Positions 1 through 7,182 are shown, counted from the first letter of the stretch. The stretch is DNA of 8,838 bases from Planctomycetota bacterium (GCA_022615465.1 JAKEGR010000179.1:1-8838); one strand, 5' to 3'. Made by a program: numbers and translations. Notes: generated from the sequence alone by a model not told the origin.

Positions 1-176
1 CGCTGGCCCACTTTGGGCACGGCGTTGATCCACTGCCGCTGTTTCCGCTGGCGCTCGCTCTAGGCTATACCTACCAGCGGACGCATCGGATTCTTCCTTG
101 CATGGTCACTCATTTCCTGTTTAATTCGGCCTCGATGGTCGCGCTGTGGCGAATTGTCGTCCTCCAGTCTGATTGA
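1..176 (+). CDS. CPBP-family intramembrane metalloprotease, C-terminal fragment
   Basis: This is the last 57 codons of a gene that begins before the window; it reads in frame from base 3 to a TGA at 174-176. The visible peptide starts LAHFGHG and continues through a hydrophobic stretch with [14 protein letters not shown] to HFLFN. The first histidine (AHFGHG) fits the second conserved CPBP/CAAX-protease motif, and HFLFN fits the last, HxxxN. Both are membrane-embedded metal-site motifs in this family. The EExxxR motif would lie outside the window. Family members are multi-pass membrane proteins that cleave or process other membrane proteins or peptides; the substrate here cannot be told. The TGA falls just before the DUF167-family gene on the same strand, so the two may be co-transcribed. 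I am fairly sure of the family and have no view on the specific role. Confidence 0.75.
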   Translation, partial: LAHFGHGVDPLPLFPLALALGYTYQRTHRILPCMVTHFLFNSASMVALWRIVVLQSD

Positions 177-217
177 CGCCATCGCGCCTGCCCCCGTTGT
201 CACGCAATGGAACATCA

Positions 218-511
218 ATGCTTGATCTGGAGTCGAACGAGCGGGGTGTCATTTTGCGAGTCCGGGCGTACGCCGGATCGCGAAAAAACGCAGTGCTTGG
301 CATCCGCGAGGGCATGCTCCGCGTGGCAGTTACAGCGGCTCCGGAGAAAGGCAAAGCGAATCGGGCGATTATCACCGTACTCGGTCGCGCGTTGGGACTA
401 CCCAAGTCCGCCTTCGAACTGATCTCGGGTGACACGTCACCAAAAAAGCGATACCTCATCAACGGCACAACCGAAAACACGGTTCGCGAGGTTTTTCAAT
501 ATCTCTGTTGA
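218..511 (+). CDS. DUF167 / YggU-family protein
   Basis: This is a 97-residue protein matching the small DUF167 (YggU) family in length and sequence. Recognisable parts are an N-terminal strand (VILRVRAYAGSRKNAV, residues 11-26), the segment GMLRVAVTAAPEKGKANRA (32-50), where the PExGKAN block is the family hallmark, and GDTSPKKR (71-78). Family members are compact alpha/beta proteins of unknown biochemical role, presumed cytoplasmic. I chose the ATG at 218 because the protein then has the usual family length and a GGA lies about 6 bases upstream. A TTG at 173 is in frame and overlaps the protease stop codon; it would add 15 residues with no family resemblance. The gene follows the CPBP protease on the same strand and converges on purN with a 30-base gap. 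Confidence 0.85.
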   Translation: MLDLESNERGVILRVRAYAGSRKNAVLGIREGMLRVAVTAAPEKGKANRAIITVLGRALGLPKSAFELISGDTSPKKRYLINGTTENTVREVFQYLC

Positions 512-541
512 TGAAGAGCAGGTTGCCACGGTGGCGTTCGA

Positions 542-1240
542 TCAATCGATCAGATTCTTGCCGATCCGTGATCGTTCGCCGCGCTGACTCTTGAGAATCG
601 TCACCCGCCGTCCGTCGAGTGTGATCCGCCCCGCGGCCAGCAGCTTCAACACATGCGGGTACGCTTCCGTTTCGGCCTCGAACACGCGGGCCGCGAGCGT
701 GTCGGCCGTGTCGTTGTCGAACACAGGCACCGGCTGCTGCCAGATGATGGGTCCGTGGTCGTACTCGTTGTCGACGAAGTGAACCGTGCAGCCGGTGACT
801 TTCACGCCGGCGTCAAGTACCGCCTGATGCACGCGGTGGCCGTACATTCCGGGGCCGCAAAAGGACGGAATCAGCGCCGGGTGAATGTTGAGCACGCGGC
901 CCTCGAATCCCGCGGAGACCGGCGCGAGTTTCAAAAAGCCCGCCATCACAACGTATTCCACCCCGGTTTCCCGGCAGGCGGCAAACAGGGCGTTGCCGTA
1001 GGCGGCGTCCCCCGCCGCTCCATCGGGAAAGGCATTGCGACGAATCACACGCGACGGAATGCCGGCCGCTTCGGCAAACTTCAGTCCACCCGCTTTGGCG
1101 GTGCTCGAAATCACTAGCCGAATGTCGACCGGGAGCTTCCCTTCCGCTGCCAAGTCGAGGAAATTCTTCAACGTCCGACCAGAGCCGGAGATGAGCACGG
1201 CGAGTTTCAGTGGGGCAGGAGAAGGCGGGTGCTGATTCAT
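542..1240 (-). CDS. purN: Phosphoribosylglycinamide formyltransferase (GART, folate-dependent)
   Basis: PurN transfers a formyl group from 10-formyltetrahydrofolate to glycinamide ribonucleotide, the third step of de novo purine synthesis, in the cytoplasm. The 232-residue protein has the N-terminal phosphate-binding segment [13 protein letters not shown] (residues 15-27) and the catalytic set expected from E. coli: N118 and H120 in [10 protein letters not shown], and D161 in NEYDHGP. Between them, [15 protein letters not shown] (127-141) is about five residues longer than the E. coli loop, a variant I recall from other bacterial PurN proteins. The C-terminus runs about 20 residues past the usual end and is basic. 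The ATG overlaps the ileS TGA as ATGA (1240-1237). No good Shine-Dalgarno lies before it, so translation is probably coupled to ileS. The family call is secure. Confidence 0.95.
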   Translation of the reverse strand: MNQHPPSPAPLKLAVLISGSGRTLKNFLDLAAEGKLPVDIRLVISSTAKAGGLKFAEAAGIPSRVIRRNAFPDGAAGDAAYGNALFAACRETGVEYVVMAGFLKLAPVSAGFEGRVLNIHPALIPSFCGPGMYGHRVHQAVLDAGVKVTGCTVHFVDNEYDHGPIIWQQPVPVFDNDTADTLAARVFEAETEAYPHVLKLLAAGRITLDGRRVTILKSQRGERSRIGKNLID

Positions 1241-4200
1241 TTTACGGCTTGCACGTAAATCGCTAGTTCGTTTCCTGAAACGTTGATGCAGACGGACTCA
1301 ACGCCAGGCAATGGGCGGTCGACGATCTTGATGGCCAGTGTTTCCTGAGTGATGTAGTCGCGGAAGTGCTCGATTGCATCGGCCAGTTCCTGGGAATTGG
1401 TGGCAAGACCAATCTCAATGCGGTCAGTATACTCGCAGCCGATTGCTTTGCGCTGGTCCTGAATGAGGCGGATCACATCGCGGGCGAGACCTTCAGCGAT
1501 TAATTCCGGCGTCAAATCGGTTGCCAGCACCACGACGCACGCCTTGCCTTGCGCAGCCGCCCAGCCTTCTTTGGCCGCGAGGCGGACTTCGATGTCTTCG
1601 TTGTCGAGCTCGGTGCTGGTTCCGTCCGGGAATCTCAATTGCACCTTGCCGGCCGACTTGAGGTCGGCAAGCAGTTTTACCGCGTCGATTTCGCCGAGGA
1701 GCTTCTTGGCGGCTGGCATGTTCTTGCCCAGTCGCGGGCCAAGCCGTTTGAAATTTGGCACCACGGAGTAGCCGATATATTCCTCTCCATGCGTGGTGTA
1801 CTCGACTGCCTTCACGTTGAGCTCTTCCGCAATCAAGCCCGCGTGTTCCTCCAGCCACTTTTGATGCGTCGTGTCGGCGAGCACGACCTCAACCTTCGCC
1901 AACGGCTGCCTCACTTTGAGGCTGGCCGCGTTGCGGGCGTTGCGGCCCAGGGAGGCGATCTCGCGCACCAGATTCATACGCTCCGACAGGGCTGCATCAA
2001 CCGCATCAGCGACTCCGGTGGGATAACCGCAAAGATGCACGCTCTCCGCCACTCCCGACCGATTCGCTCCCTGCCCAAACACCCCCGCAAGATTCTGCCA
2101 GAGCGTTTCGGCCAGGAACGGCACAAACGGCGCGATCAGCCTGGCCGTCGTCACGAGGCACTCGTACAGTGTCCAGTAGGCGTCGAGTTTTTCGACGGAC
2201 CGCTTGTCAGCGGCCCAAAAGCGGTCGCGACTGCGGCGGACGTACCAATTCGAGAGCGCATCGACAAACTCGGTAAGGTGCTGGCAGGCCGCAAAGTTGT
2301 CATAGGCGTCCATCCGTTCGACGACCGCCGCCGCCGTGCGATTCAGTTCGCTGAGTATCCAACGGTCCAGTTCGCTCCGCTCGGCAATCGGTCGATACGA
2401 CTTTGCGGAAGCGAAGGCCGCCGCATCGAGTTCCTTGCTCCCTGCTCCCTGCCGGGGCACCCGCGAAGCGGGTCGGCTCCCCGCCTCCTTCGCCGGATCA
2501 AAGCCATCGATGTTCGCGTAAATAACAAAGAAGCTATACACGTTCCACAGTCGCAACAAGAATTCGGGAATGCTGTCCTTGATCGCCTGTTCGCTATAGC
2601 GGATCGAGGTCCACGGGGGTTGGTTGGCGAAGAAATACCACCGGAGCGTGTCGGCCCCGTAGCGATCGAAGACCTCGTTTGGCTCGCGGTAATTCCGCTT
2701 ACTCTTACTCATTTTTTGCCCGTCTTCGCCCAGCATCAGGCCGAGGACGATGCAATTGCGGAAGGGATGGGGATAGGGGGCATGGAGCAGGGAACGGGGG
2801 GCAGGGAGTTCAGAGGCTTCTTGCTCCGTGCTCCCTGCTCCCTGCTCCTTGCCAAACAACAGTGTGCTGATGGCGAGTTGGCTGTAAAACCAGCCGCGGG
2901 TTTGATCGATGGCTTCGCTAATGAAGTCGGCCGGGAATTGAGATTGGAACTGCTTGTCACTGCCGGGAGTGTTCGGATAGCCCCACTGAGCGAACGGCAT
3001 CGCACCCGAGTCGTACCAGCAATCGATTACCTCTGGCACGCGCCGCATCCGTGCGCCTTGGGTGAATGGCGAATCGTAAGTGATCGCATCGATGTACGGC
3101 TTATGAACTTTCAAGTCATCCGGCAGTTCGGGATTCTTTTTCTTCGCGGCGTCCCAGACCTCGGTGCCACGGACGCCGGGTTTTGTGAGTAGTTCGTCGT
3201 AATTAGCGACGGCTTCCATTTCTCCAGATTGTTCGCATTTCCAGATTGGCAGCGGCGTGCCCCAGTACCGCTCGCGCGACAAGGCCCAATCGACGTTCGA
3301 CTCCAAGAAGTTGCCGAACCGGCCTTCCTGAATATGCTCCGGCAGCCAATTGATCTTGGCGTTGTTCGCGAGCAACTGGTCCTTGAACTCCGTGGTGCGG
3401 ATGAACCAACTCTCGCGCGGGTATTGAATGAGCGGGTCTTCCTCCGCGCGCCAGCAGAACGGATAGTCGTGAACACATTGCTCCTGGTGATAGAGCAAGC
3501 CGCGCTGTTTCAGGTCGCGGATGATGTCCTTGTCGCAGTCCTTGACCCAGCGGCCCTCGAATTGGGGTGCTTCGGCAGTGAATTTCCCATCTGGTCCAAC
3601 AGCGCACAGCAATTCGGGACGGTTCAATGCTTGAAACCTCGTGCCCTGTGCAGTTACGTCTTTCAGCGCGATTGGTCTGAAACGATCACGCTCTGCAACG
3701 AGAACATCGAAGTCGACGTCGCCAAATGCAGGTGCTTGATGGACAACTCCCGTCCCTGAGTCAGTCGTAACGAAGTCGGCACCAACGACTCGCCAATACA
3801 GATGTTCGGTCTCATCAATGTCGTCTGGGTCCGCATACTCATCCGGGGATCCCTTGAGAATTCCTGCGGCCTCGGCCAGTGTTTCGTAGTAGCACTCGAA
3901 TGGCGGCCGATAGCGGTGACCAAGCAGCTCGCCTCCAGAAAGCGACTTCTCGACTGTGAATTCTCGCTTCACTTTGGCGGCGATCGTCTCAACCAGCGCC
4001 GACGCAATGATCAACCGTTGTGTCGTCGTGCCGTCGTGGTGATCTACAACAACGGAATACTCTAAGTCAGGGTTTACCGCCGCGAATTGATTGCTTGGCA
4101 GCGTCCAGGGCGTTGTCGTCCAAACGAGAAGCGAAGTATCCGTCACTTTTCCCGCCTTATCCAGCAGCGGAAACTTCACATACACGCTCGGATCAGTCAC

Positions 4201-4800
4201 CTGGCGGTAGCCTTGGCCGACTTCGCCGGCGGAGAGCGCCGTGCCGCCTTGGGCCCACCACCAGACGATCTTATGGCCCTGATACAGCAGGCCCCGGTCA
4301 AACAGATTCTTCAACGACCACCACACGCTTTCCACATAGCTCTCGTGGTACGTGACGTACGCCTCGTCGAGATGAATCCAGAAGCCGAGCCGCTCGGTGA
4401 GCCGCTCCCATTCCCGCATGTACCGCCACACGCTCTGCTGGCACATGTGGATGAACGGTTCGACGCCGTACGCCTCGATCTCTTCCTTCGAGTGGATGCC
4501 AAGCTCTTTGCAAACCTCGACCTCGACCGGCAGGCCGTGCGTATCCCAGCCGGCCTTTCGCTCGCAACGATATCCGCGCATCGTCTTGTAACGCGGGAAG
4601 AGATCCTTGATTGCGCGAGTCAGGCAGTGGCCGGGGTGCGGCATTCCGTTGGCCGTTGGCGGCCCTTCGTAGAACACAAACGACGGCGCCTGGGAACGCT
4701 GCGCAAGCGATTGGTCATAAATCTTGCGGGCCTTCCAGAATTTGCCGACGGCAAGCTCCTGCTGTGGAAAGTTTACGTTGCCATCGACAGGTTGGAACAT
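1237..4800 (-). CDS. ileS: Isoleucyl-tRNA synthetase, type 2 (eukaryotic-like)
   Basis: The enzyme charges tRNA-Ile with isoleucine and edits mischarged valine. This 1187-residue class I synthetase has the HIGH motif as HPGH (residues 55-58) and KMSKS at 696-700. CP1 editing-domain marks are [10 protein letters not shown] (228-237) and GTGVVH (349-354) followed by APAFGDVD, whose D361 or D363 should be the conserved editing aspartate. The Arg-Trp-Ile-Leu segment [11 protein letters not shown] opens the anticodon-binding part. No Cys4 zinc finger is present at the C-terminus. That, with the length, points to the type 2 form shared with eukaryotes and mupirocin-tolerant bacteria. Two low-complexity in-frame insertions sit at about residues 652-675 and 772-789. 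The ATG lacks a clear Shine-Dalgarno; a GATAAT at 4814-4809 would place transcription initiation almost at the ATG. The gene overlaps purN by four bases. Confidence 0.97.
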   Translation of the reverse strand: MFQPVDGNVNFPQQELAVGKFWKARKIYDQSLAQRSQAPSFVFYEGPPTANGMPHPGHCLTRAIKDLFPRYKTMRGYRCERKAGWDTHGLPVEVEVCKELGIHSKEEIEAYGVEPFIHMCQQSVWRYMREWERLTERLGFWIHLDEAYVTYHESYVESVWWSLKNLFDRGLLYQGHKIVWWWAQGGTALSAGEVGQGYRQVTDPSVYVKFPLLDKAGKVTDTSLLVWTTTPWTLPSNQFAAVNPDLEYSVVVDHHDGTTTQRLIIASALVETIAAKVKREFTVEKSLSGGELLGHRYRPPFECYYETLAEAAGILKGSPDEYADPDDIDETEHLYWRVVGADFVTTDSGTGVVHQAPAFGDVDFDVLVAERDRFRPIALKDVTAQGTRFQALNRPELLCAVGPDGKFTAEAPQFEGRWVKDCDKDIIRDLKQRGLLYHQEQCVHDYPFCWRAEEDPLIQYPRESWFIRTTEFKDQLLANNAKINWLPEHIQEGRFGNFLESNVDWALSRERYWGTPLPIWKCEQSGEMEAVANYDELLTKPGVRGTEVWDAAKKKNPELPDDLKVHKPYIDAITYDSPFTQGARMRRVPEVIDCWYDSGAMPFAQWGYPNTPGSDKQFQSQFPADFISEAIDQTRGWFYSQLAISTLLFGKEQGAGSTEQEASELPAPRSLLHAPYPHPFRNCIVLGLMLGEDGQKMSKSKRNYREPNEVFDRYGADTLRWYFFANQPPWTSIRYSEQAIKDSIPEFLLRLWNVYSFFVIYANIDGFDPAKEAGSRPASRVPRQGAGSKELDAAAFASAKSYRPIAERSELDRWILSELNRTAAAVVERMDAYDNFAACQHLTEFVDALSNWYVRRSRDRFWAADKRSVEKLDAYWTLYECLVTTARLIAPFVPFLAETLWQNLAGVFGQGANRSGVAESVHLCGYPTGVADAVDAALSERMNLVREIASLGRNARNAASLKVRQPLAKVEVVLADTTHQKWLEEHAGLIAEELNVKAVEYTTHGEEYIGYSVVPNFKRLGPRLGKNMPAAKKLLGEIDAVKLLADLKSAGKVQLRFPDGTSTELDNEDIEVRLAAKEGWAAAQGKACVVVLATDLTPELIAEGLARDVIRLIQDQRKAIGCEYTDRIEIGLATNSQELADAIEHFRDYITQETLAIKIVDRPLPGVESVCINVSGNELAIYVQAVK
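2430..2487 (-). repeat. In-frame repeat insertion 2 in ileS, with internal hairpin
   Basis: The plus strand holds heptamers gttcctt, gctccct, gctccct at 2430-2450. These share 17 identical bases (2436-2452) with insertion 1 (2829-2845), in the same orientation. Next comes a perfect hairpin, acccgc-gaa-gcgggt (2459-2473), flanked by gggg at 2454-2457 and cccc at 2479-2482, which could extend the stem imperfectly. Translated on the minus strand it gives about residues 772-789 ([18 protein letters not shown]), between GFDPAK and [11 protein letters not shown]. Both insertions therefore encode QGAGS in the same frame. The boundaries are approximate. Confidence 0.7.
2776..2850 (-). repeat. In-frame repeat insertion 1 in ileS (7-base tandem repeat)
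   Basis: On the plus strand, 2823-2850 consists of four tandem heptamers: gctccgt, gctccct, gctccct, gctcctt. A partly complementary copy, ggagcaggga, lies at 2784-2793, so the unit could fold back on itself with 2832-2841 or 2839-2848 (10 perfect pairs). On the coding strand it gives a Gly/Ala/Ser/Glu/Gln-rich peptide beginning EQGAGSTEQ after LLFGK (K651) and ending just before YPHPFRN (676-682), 14 residues ahead of KMSKS. In IleRS proteins I know, this region is a short variable loop, so the extra 24 or so residues look like an insertion. The boundaries are approximate. Confidence 0.7.
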
Positions 4801-4879
4801 CGTTGTGAATTATCAAGCGATAGAGTATTTGAAGGCGGTCACGGCCAATCGCGGGGCGGCCTTTGGCCTCCACGAACGA

Positions 4880-4904
4880 AACCGGACCGCGTGGCGGTCC
4901 GGTT
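4880..4904 (-). terminator. Perfect 11-bp hairpin, probable terminator
   Basis: The left arm aaccggaccgc (4880-4890), a 3-base loop gtg and the right arm gcggtccggtt (4894-4904) pair perfectly. The hairpin sits 42 bases past the stop of the acidic-protein gene and 79 bases before the ileS start. On the minus strand it is followed by TTTCGTTCG, a weak T-rich tail. It most likely ends the acidic-protein transcript and isolates it from ileS. The stem is symmetric, so orientation is inferred from the neighbouring genes. Confidence 0.7.
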
Positions 4905-4946
4905 ACGAAGCGACACTAACTGCAAATCGAACACGACGCCCAACGA

Positions 4947-5204
4947 TCAATCCTCGTCCTCGAAGTCGTCGTCGATTTCCTCGTCTTTCTTGTCGAAATC
5001 GTCGTCACCGCCGGGCAACTCGTCGTCCCATTCCTCTTCGAAATCGTCGTCGAAGTCGTCGTCGAAATCGTCGTCGTCGAAATCGTCGAACGGATCCGCT
5101 GAACAAACCAAGTTGTCCTCCACAAGCCTGCCGAGAAAATGCGAATTATCCGCCCCGGGGCAGTCGTTGTCGGCTGCCATGCTGATGACCGTGCCGAACT
5201 TCAT
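4947..5204 (-). CDS. Small acidic protein with regularly spaced aromatic residues, function unknown
   Basis: This is an 85-residue protein with two distinct halves. Residues 1-36 are mixed and include MKFGTVISMA, two cysteines (C15, C34) and HFLGRLVEDN. Residues 37-85 are very acidic: 33 of 49 are Asp or Glu. Within this tail, aromatics occur at F39, F42, F47, F51, F55 and W59, with exact 4-residue spacing from F47 to W59. I see no signal peptide or membrane segment. I chose the ATG at 5204 because AGGGAG lies at a suitable distance upstream; an in-frame ATG at 5273 would add 23 residues that overlap the leader hairpin. The protein resembles small conserved hypothetical proteins I associate with planctomycetes, but I know no function. 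A disordered, metal-binding or nucleic-acid-mimicking protein is possible. It has its own promoter and terminator. Confidence 0.75.
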   Translation of the reverse strand: MKFGTVISMAADNDCPGADNSHFLGRLVEDNLVCSADPFDDFDDDDFDDDFDDDFEEEWDDELPGGDDDFDKKDEEIDDDFEDED

Positions 5205-5233
5205 CTTCGTGTTCTCCCTGTCTGAATCAATGA

Positions 5234-5259
5234 GGGGGCGCTGGCAACTCGCCACCCCC
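5234..5259 (-). promoter_or_regulatory. 5' leader hairpin of the acidic-protein gene
   Basis: Bases ggggg (5234-5238) pair with ccccc (5255-5259), and tggc (5242-5245) pairs with gcca (5251-5254) around the loop aactc. A 3-base bulge (5239-5241) lies on one side only. The structure falls between the predicted promoter and the ribosome-binding site, so it would be transcribed as part of the roughly 70-base leader. It matches no riboswitch class I recognise. It could be a regulatory or mRNA-stabilising stem. Confidence 0.45.
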
Positions 5260-5281
5260 CGGTGAAAACGCACAACCCGCG

Positions 5282-5313
5282 ATTTTTATGCGCCGCGAAC
5301 CGCCCTTTGTCAA
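5282..5313 (-). promoter_or_regulatory. Sigma-70-like promoter for the acidic-protein gene
   Basis: On the minus strand a perfect -35 box TTGACA (5313-5308) is followed by the A/T-rich run CATAAAAAT (5290-5282). A -10 hexamer can be set at CATAAA, ATAAAA or TAAAAA with spacers of 17, 18 or 19 bases. Transcription would start near 5275, giving a leader of about 70 bases before the ATG at 5204. This is the best promoter match in the window. Confidence 0.6.
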
Positions 5314-5349
5314 GACATCATGGGGGCCAGTTCGGCCGCTCGCGATATC

Positions 5350-6948
5350 CTAGAATCCGGGCGGGGTGGGGCGAGATGAATAGGGCGGCGTTTCGCCGCG
5401 TATTGGACCAGCCGATCGACCGTCAACACGCAACTGCTGAGCACAGGACGGGCTGCCAGCAGTTCCCCCATGGGCATTCCGCCCCTTGTTGCCACTGTTG
5501 ACATCATTTTTGCGATTGCCCCGCCGCTCGGCAACCGCCTGGCGAAACGCGACAATTTCAAGATTTCCCGGTTCCAGCCTACCCCATTCGCTAATAATTG
5601 CCTCCACTTCAGCGAAATCTCCCTCGGCCAGGTGGGCTGCCGCCAGCCAGCGGAGGCAAAGTGTATCGCGGCAACCTGCTTCGTAAGTCGATTTCAACAC
5701 GGGGATCGCCGCCCCCGAATTCTTCGACGCCGCCAGGGCGGCCCCCTGCACAACTGTCGGTAGCTCGGCCAAATAGGGCGTCTCACGGGGCAGCAATCGG
5801 CAATGGGCAAGTGCCTCCTGTTGGCGGCCTCCCTTCACGCAGATTTCGATCATCTGCCGCCGCAGCCTCGGCGAATCAGGTTGTTCGTCCAGGGCATCGT
5901 GAATCAATTGTTCGGCCCGCTTGGTGTTGCCGCCAAGTTGAGTGACAAGGCTCAAACACACGACCGCCACTTCGCCCAGGTCGGCCAAATGCCAAATGGT
6001 CGGTTCGACTTTGCCATAGTGTACCGCCGTTTCGTAAGACCGCGCCGCCAGATCGAGCCGCCCCTGTCCCAGCAGATAGCTTCCCATGCCGCACAGCAAC
6101 TGGGCATCCAGCGGAAAAATCTCCATGGCTTCGAGACAGGTCGAAATCTGCATCTCGGCTGCCTTCGGTTCGGCATCCATGGATGTCAGCAGTCCATAAT
6201 ACGCTTCCAACATCTCGGATGACCCGGGCACCGTCGCTGCCAGCGCGTGGCGATGCGCCTCCGTGGATTGCGACCACTGCCCCAGTTGCCCTAATGCCTC
6301 GGCGCGGGCCAACAGCGTCTGTGGTTGCACGGGTGCCTCGTGCAACGCCAGATTCCCAAGTCTTAGATTCCGCATCGCGCGGTTTTTTCGCGTTGTCAGA
6401 TCGCAATCCCAAGGACCGCGGCGGATGACGCAATCGAGCGTATCGATGCCCATTCCGGCCGTCAGAACGGACGCAATGGTTGTTTCTCGAACGCGGCCAG
6501 AAAATCGCAGGCCCGGTCGATTGGGCAACAGCCGCGTCTGGCCGATCTGTTCCCAGTAGTGAGTGGCATTCACGACTGGCCGTTGAACAAGCAGCATGTA
6601 GGACTTATTCTCGTCCGCCGCTTCATCGAGGAAGCGGCGCAACTGCTGGGCGGCCATATCGTCGATCGTTTCGCCCGCATCGAGCCATAGCACCCAATCG
6701 CCGGTGACTTGCCCTAAGCACTCATTCCGTGCCGCCGCAAAACTCTCTTGCCACGCGATCTGGTGAACGGCGTCGGCGCCACGCCTCGCGATCGCGACTG
6801 AGTTATCCATCGAGCCGGTGTCCGTTACCACGACCTCATCGGCAATACCGCGGATGCTGTCGAGCGAAGCTGCCAGCAGCTCGCCCGCGTCACGTACGAT
6901 CATCGCCACCGAAAGCCGGGGAGAAGTCTTTGTGTCGGAGTTCGTCAT
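5350..6948 (-). CDS. Family 2 glycosyltransferase with C-terminal TPR-like repeats
   Basis: This 532-residue protein begins with a GT-A glycosyltransferase domain (about 1-190): LSVAMIVRDAGE (12-23), VVVTDTGSMDNS (39-50), and FAAARNECL (70-78), then GDWVLWLDAGE (83-93). These fit the GT2 branch usually annotated as TPR-containing glycosyltransferases. The expected DxD/DADE metal site reads D90-A-G-E93, so the second aspartate is a glycine. Residues about 200-472 are alpha-helical repeats resembling TPRs (for example LLGQGRLDLAARSYETAV, 292-309). The last roughly 57 residues (from R476) are Gly/Ser/Pro/Asn-rich and do not look like part of either domain. The start is well supported: AGGAGG (6959-6954) lies 5 bases before the ATG. 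The donor and acceptor are unknown; a role in envelope polysaccharide or protein glycosylation is a guess. No signal peptide is seen, so it is probably cytoplasmic. Confidence 0.85.
   Translation of the reverse strand: MTNSDTKTSPRLSVAMIVRDAGELLAASLDSIRGIADEVVVTDTGSMDNSVAIARRGADAVHQIAWQESFAAARNECLGQVTGDWVLWLDAGETIDDMAAQQLRRFLDEAADENKSYMLLVQRPVVNATHYWEQIGQTRLLPNRPGLRFSGRVRETTIASVLTAGMGIDTLDCVIRRGPWDCDLTTRKNRAMRNLRLGNLALHEAPVQPQTLLARAEALGQLGQWSQSTEAHRHALAATVPGSSEMLEAYYGLLTSMDAEPKAAEMQISTCLEAMEIFPLDAQLLCGMGSYLLGQGRLDLAARSYETAVHYGKVEPTIWHLADLGEVAVVCLSLVTQLGGNTKRAEQLIHDALDEQPDSPRLRRQMIEICVKGGRQQEALAHCRLLPRETPYLAELPTVVQGAALAASKNSGAAIPVLKSTYEAGCRDTLCLRWLAAAHLAEGDFAEVEAIISEWGRLEPGNLEIVAFRQAVAERRGNRKNDVNSGNKGRNAHGGTAGSPSCAQQLRVDGRSAGPIRGETPPYSSRPTPPGF
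5385..5399. repeat. Hairpin inside the glycosyltransferase 3' end
   Basis: gcggcg (5385-5390), loop ttt, cgccgc (5394-5399) form a perfect 6-bp stem within the last codons of the glycosyltransferase gene, where it encodes part of GETPPYS. It could be a weak terminator element or a short dispersed palindrome. It is not followed by a T-run on the minus strand. Confidence 0.35.
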
Positions 6949-7109
6949 CTCGGCCTCCTGCCAAATTTATTGGGTGACGTGGGCCTATCATTCTTCCGGC
7001 AGATTAGCGAAACTGCACAAATCACAAAAGAGCGGTTCGGCAGTCCGAGCCAGGGGAAAAATGCGATCCTTTGACTATTCCGGCACTATTCTCCGAGGAT
7101 TATTGGACA
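6949..7109. other. Divergent intergenic region, no clear regulatory site
   Basis: This is the gap between the divergent glycosyltransferase and deacetylase genes, so it should carry both promoters. On the minus strand TTTTGT and TAATCT (17-base spacer, about 7036-7008) could serve the glycosyltransferase. On the plus strand TTGACT (7071-7076) resembles a -35 box but has no convincing -10 partner at normal spacing. I see no strong palindromic operator and no RNA gene. Confidence 0.3.
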
Positions 7110-7169
7110 ATGAATAGCATCCATTCCTTTGGTGTCGATGACCCTCGATCTGCGTCTCCCAAGAGATGA
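7110..7169 (+). CDS. Possible 19-codon leader ORF upstream of the deacetylase
   Basis: An ATG at 7110 follows a GAGG (7095-7098) by 11 bases and opens a 19-residue frame, [19 protein letters not shown], ending in TGA at 7167-7169. The deacetylase ATG is 13 bases further on and has no good Shine-Dalgarno of its own, so ribosomes might re-initiate there. It may equally be chance; the peptide has no recognisable features. Confidence 0.25.
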   Translation: MNSIHSFGVDDPRSASPKR

Positions 7170-7182
7170 TTGCACCACGACC

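Noticed and set aside
173..217. TTG at 173 as the start of the DUF167-family gene, giving an overlap with the protease stop.
   Set aside because: The extra 15 residues do not resemble the family, and the ATG at 218 gives the normal family length.
512..541. The 30-base gap between the convergent DUF167 gene and purN, searched for a terminator.
   Set aside because: Only a very short gccac/gtggc palindrome is present, with almost no loop; not a credible terminator.
2430..2850. Heptamer arrays considered as a CRISPR array.
   Set aside because: The units are 7 bases with no spacers, and the two arrays are about 390 bases apart within a coding gene.
1549..3192. A 547-codon open frame on the plus strand, antisense to ileS.
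   Set aside because: It lies wholly over the secure ileS frame, has no recognisable domain and reads as the complement of biased GC-rich codons. A shadow frame is the simpler explanation.
4087..5265. A 392-codon plus-strand frame across the ileS 5' end and the acidic gene, ending in a long Ser/Lys-rich stretch.
   Set aside because: The Ser/Lys stretch is the complement of the Asp-rich tail in another frame. The rest is antisense to ileS, and it would read through the terminator hairpin. No family features are seen.
5325..5337. ggcc-agttc-ggcc stem downstream of the glycosyltransferase stop, considered as its terminator.
   Set aside because: The stem is only four base pairs with no T-run, too weak to call.
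5359..5385. Possible G-quadruplex on the plus strand (ggg, gggg, gggg, then ggg after 11 bases).
   Set aside because: The last loop is long, the stretch lies inside the 3' end of the glycosyltransferase gene, and GC-rich DNA gives such runs by chance.
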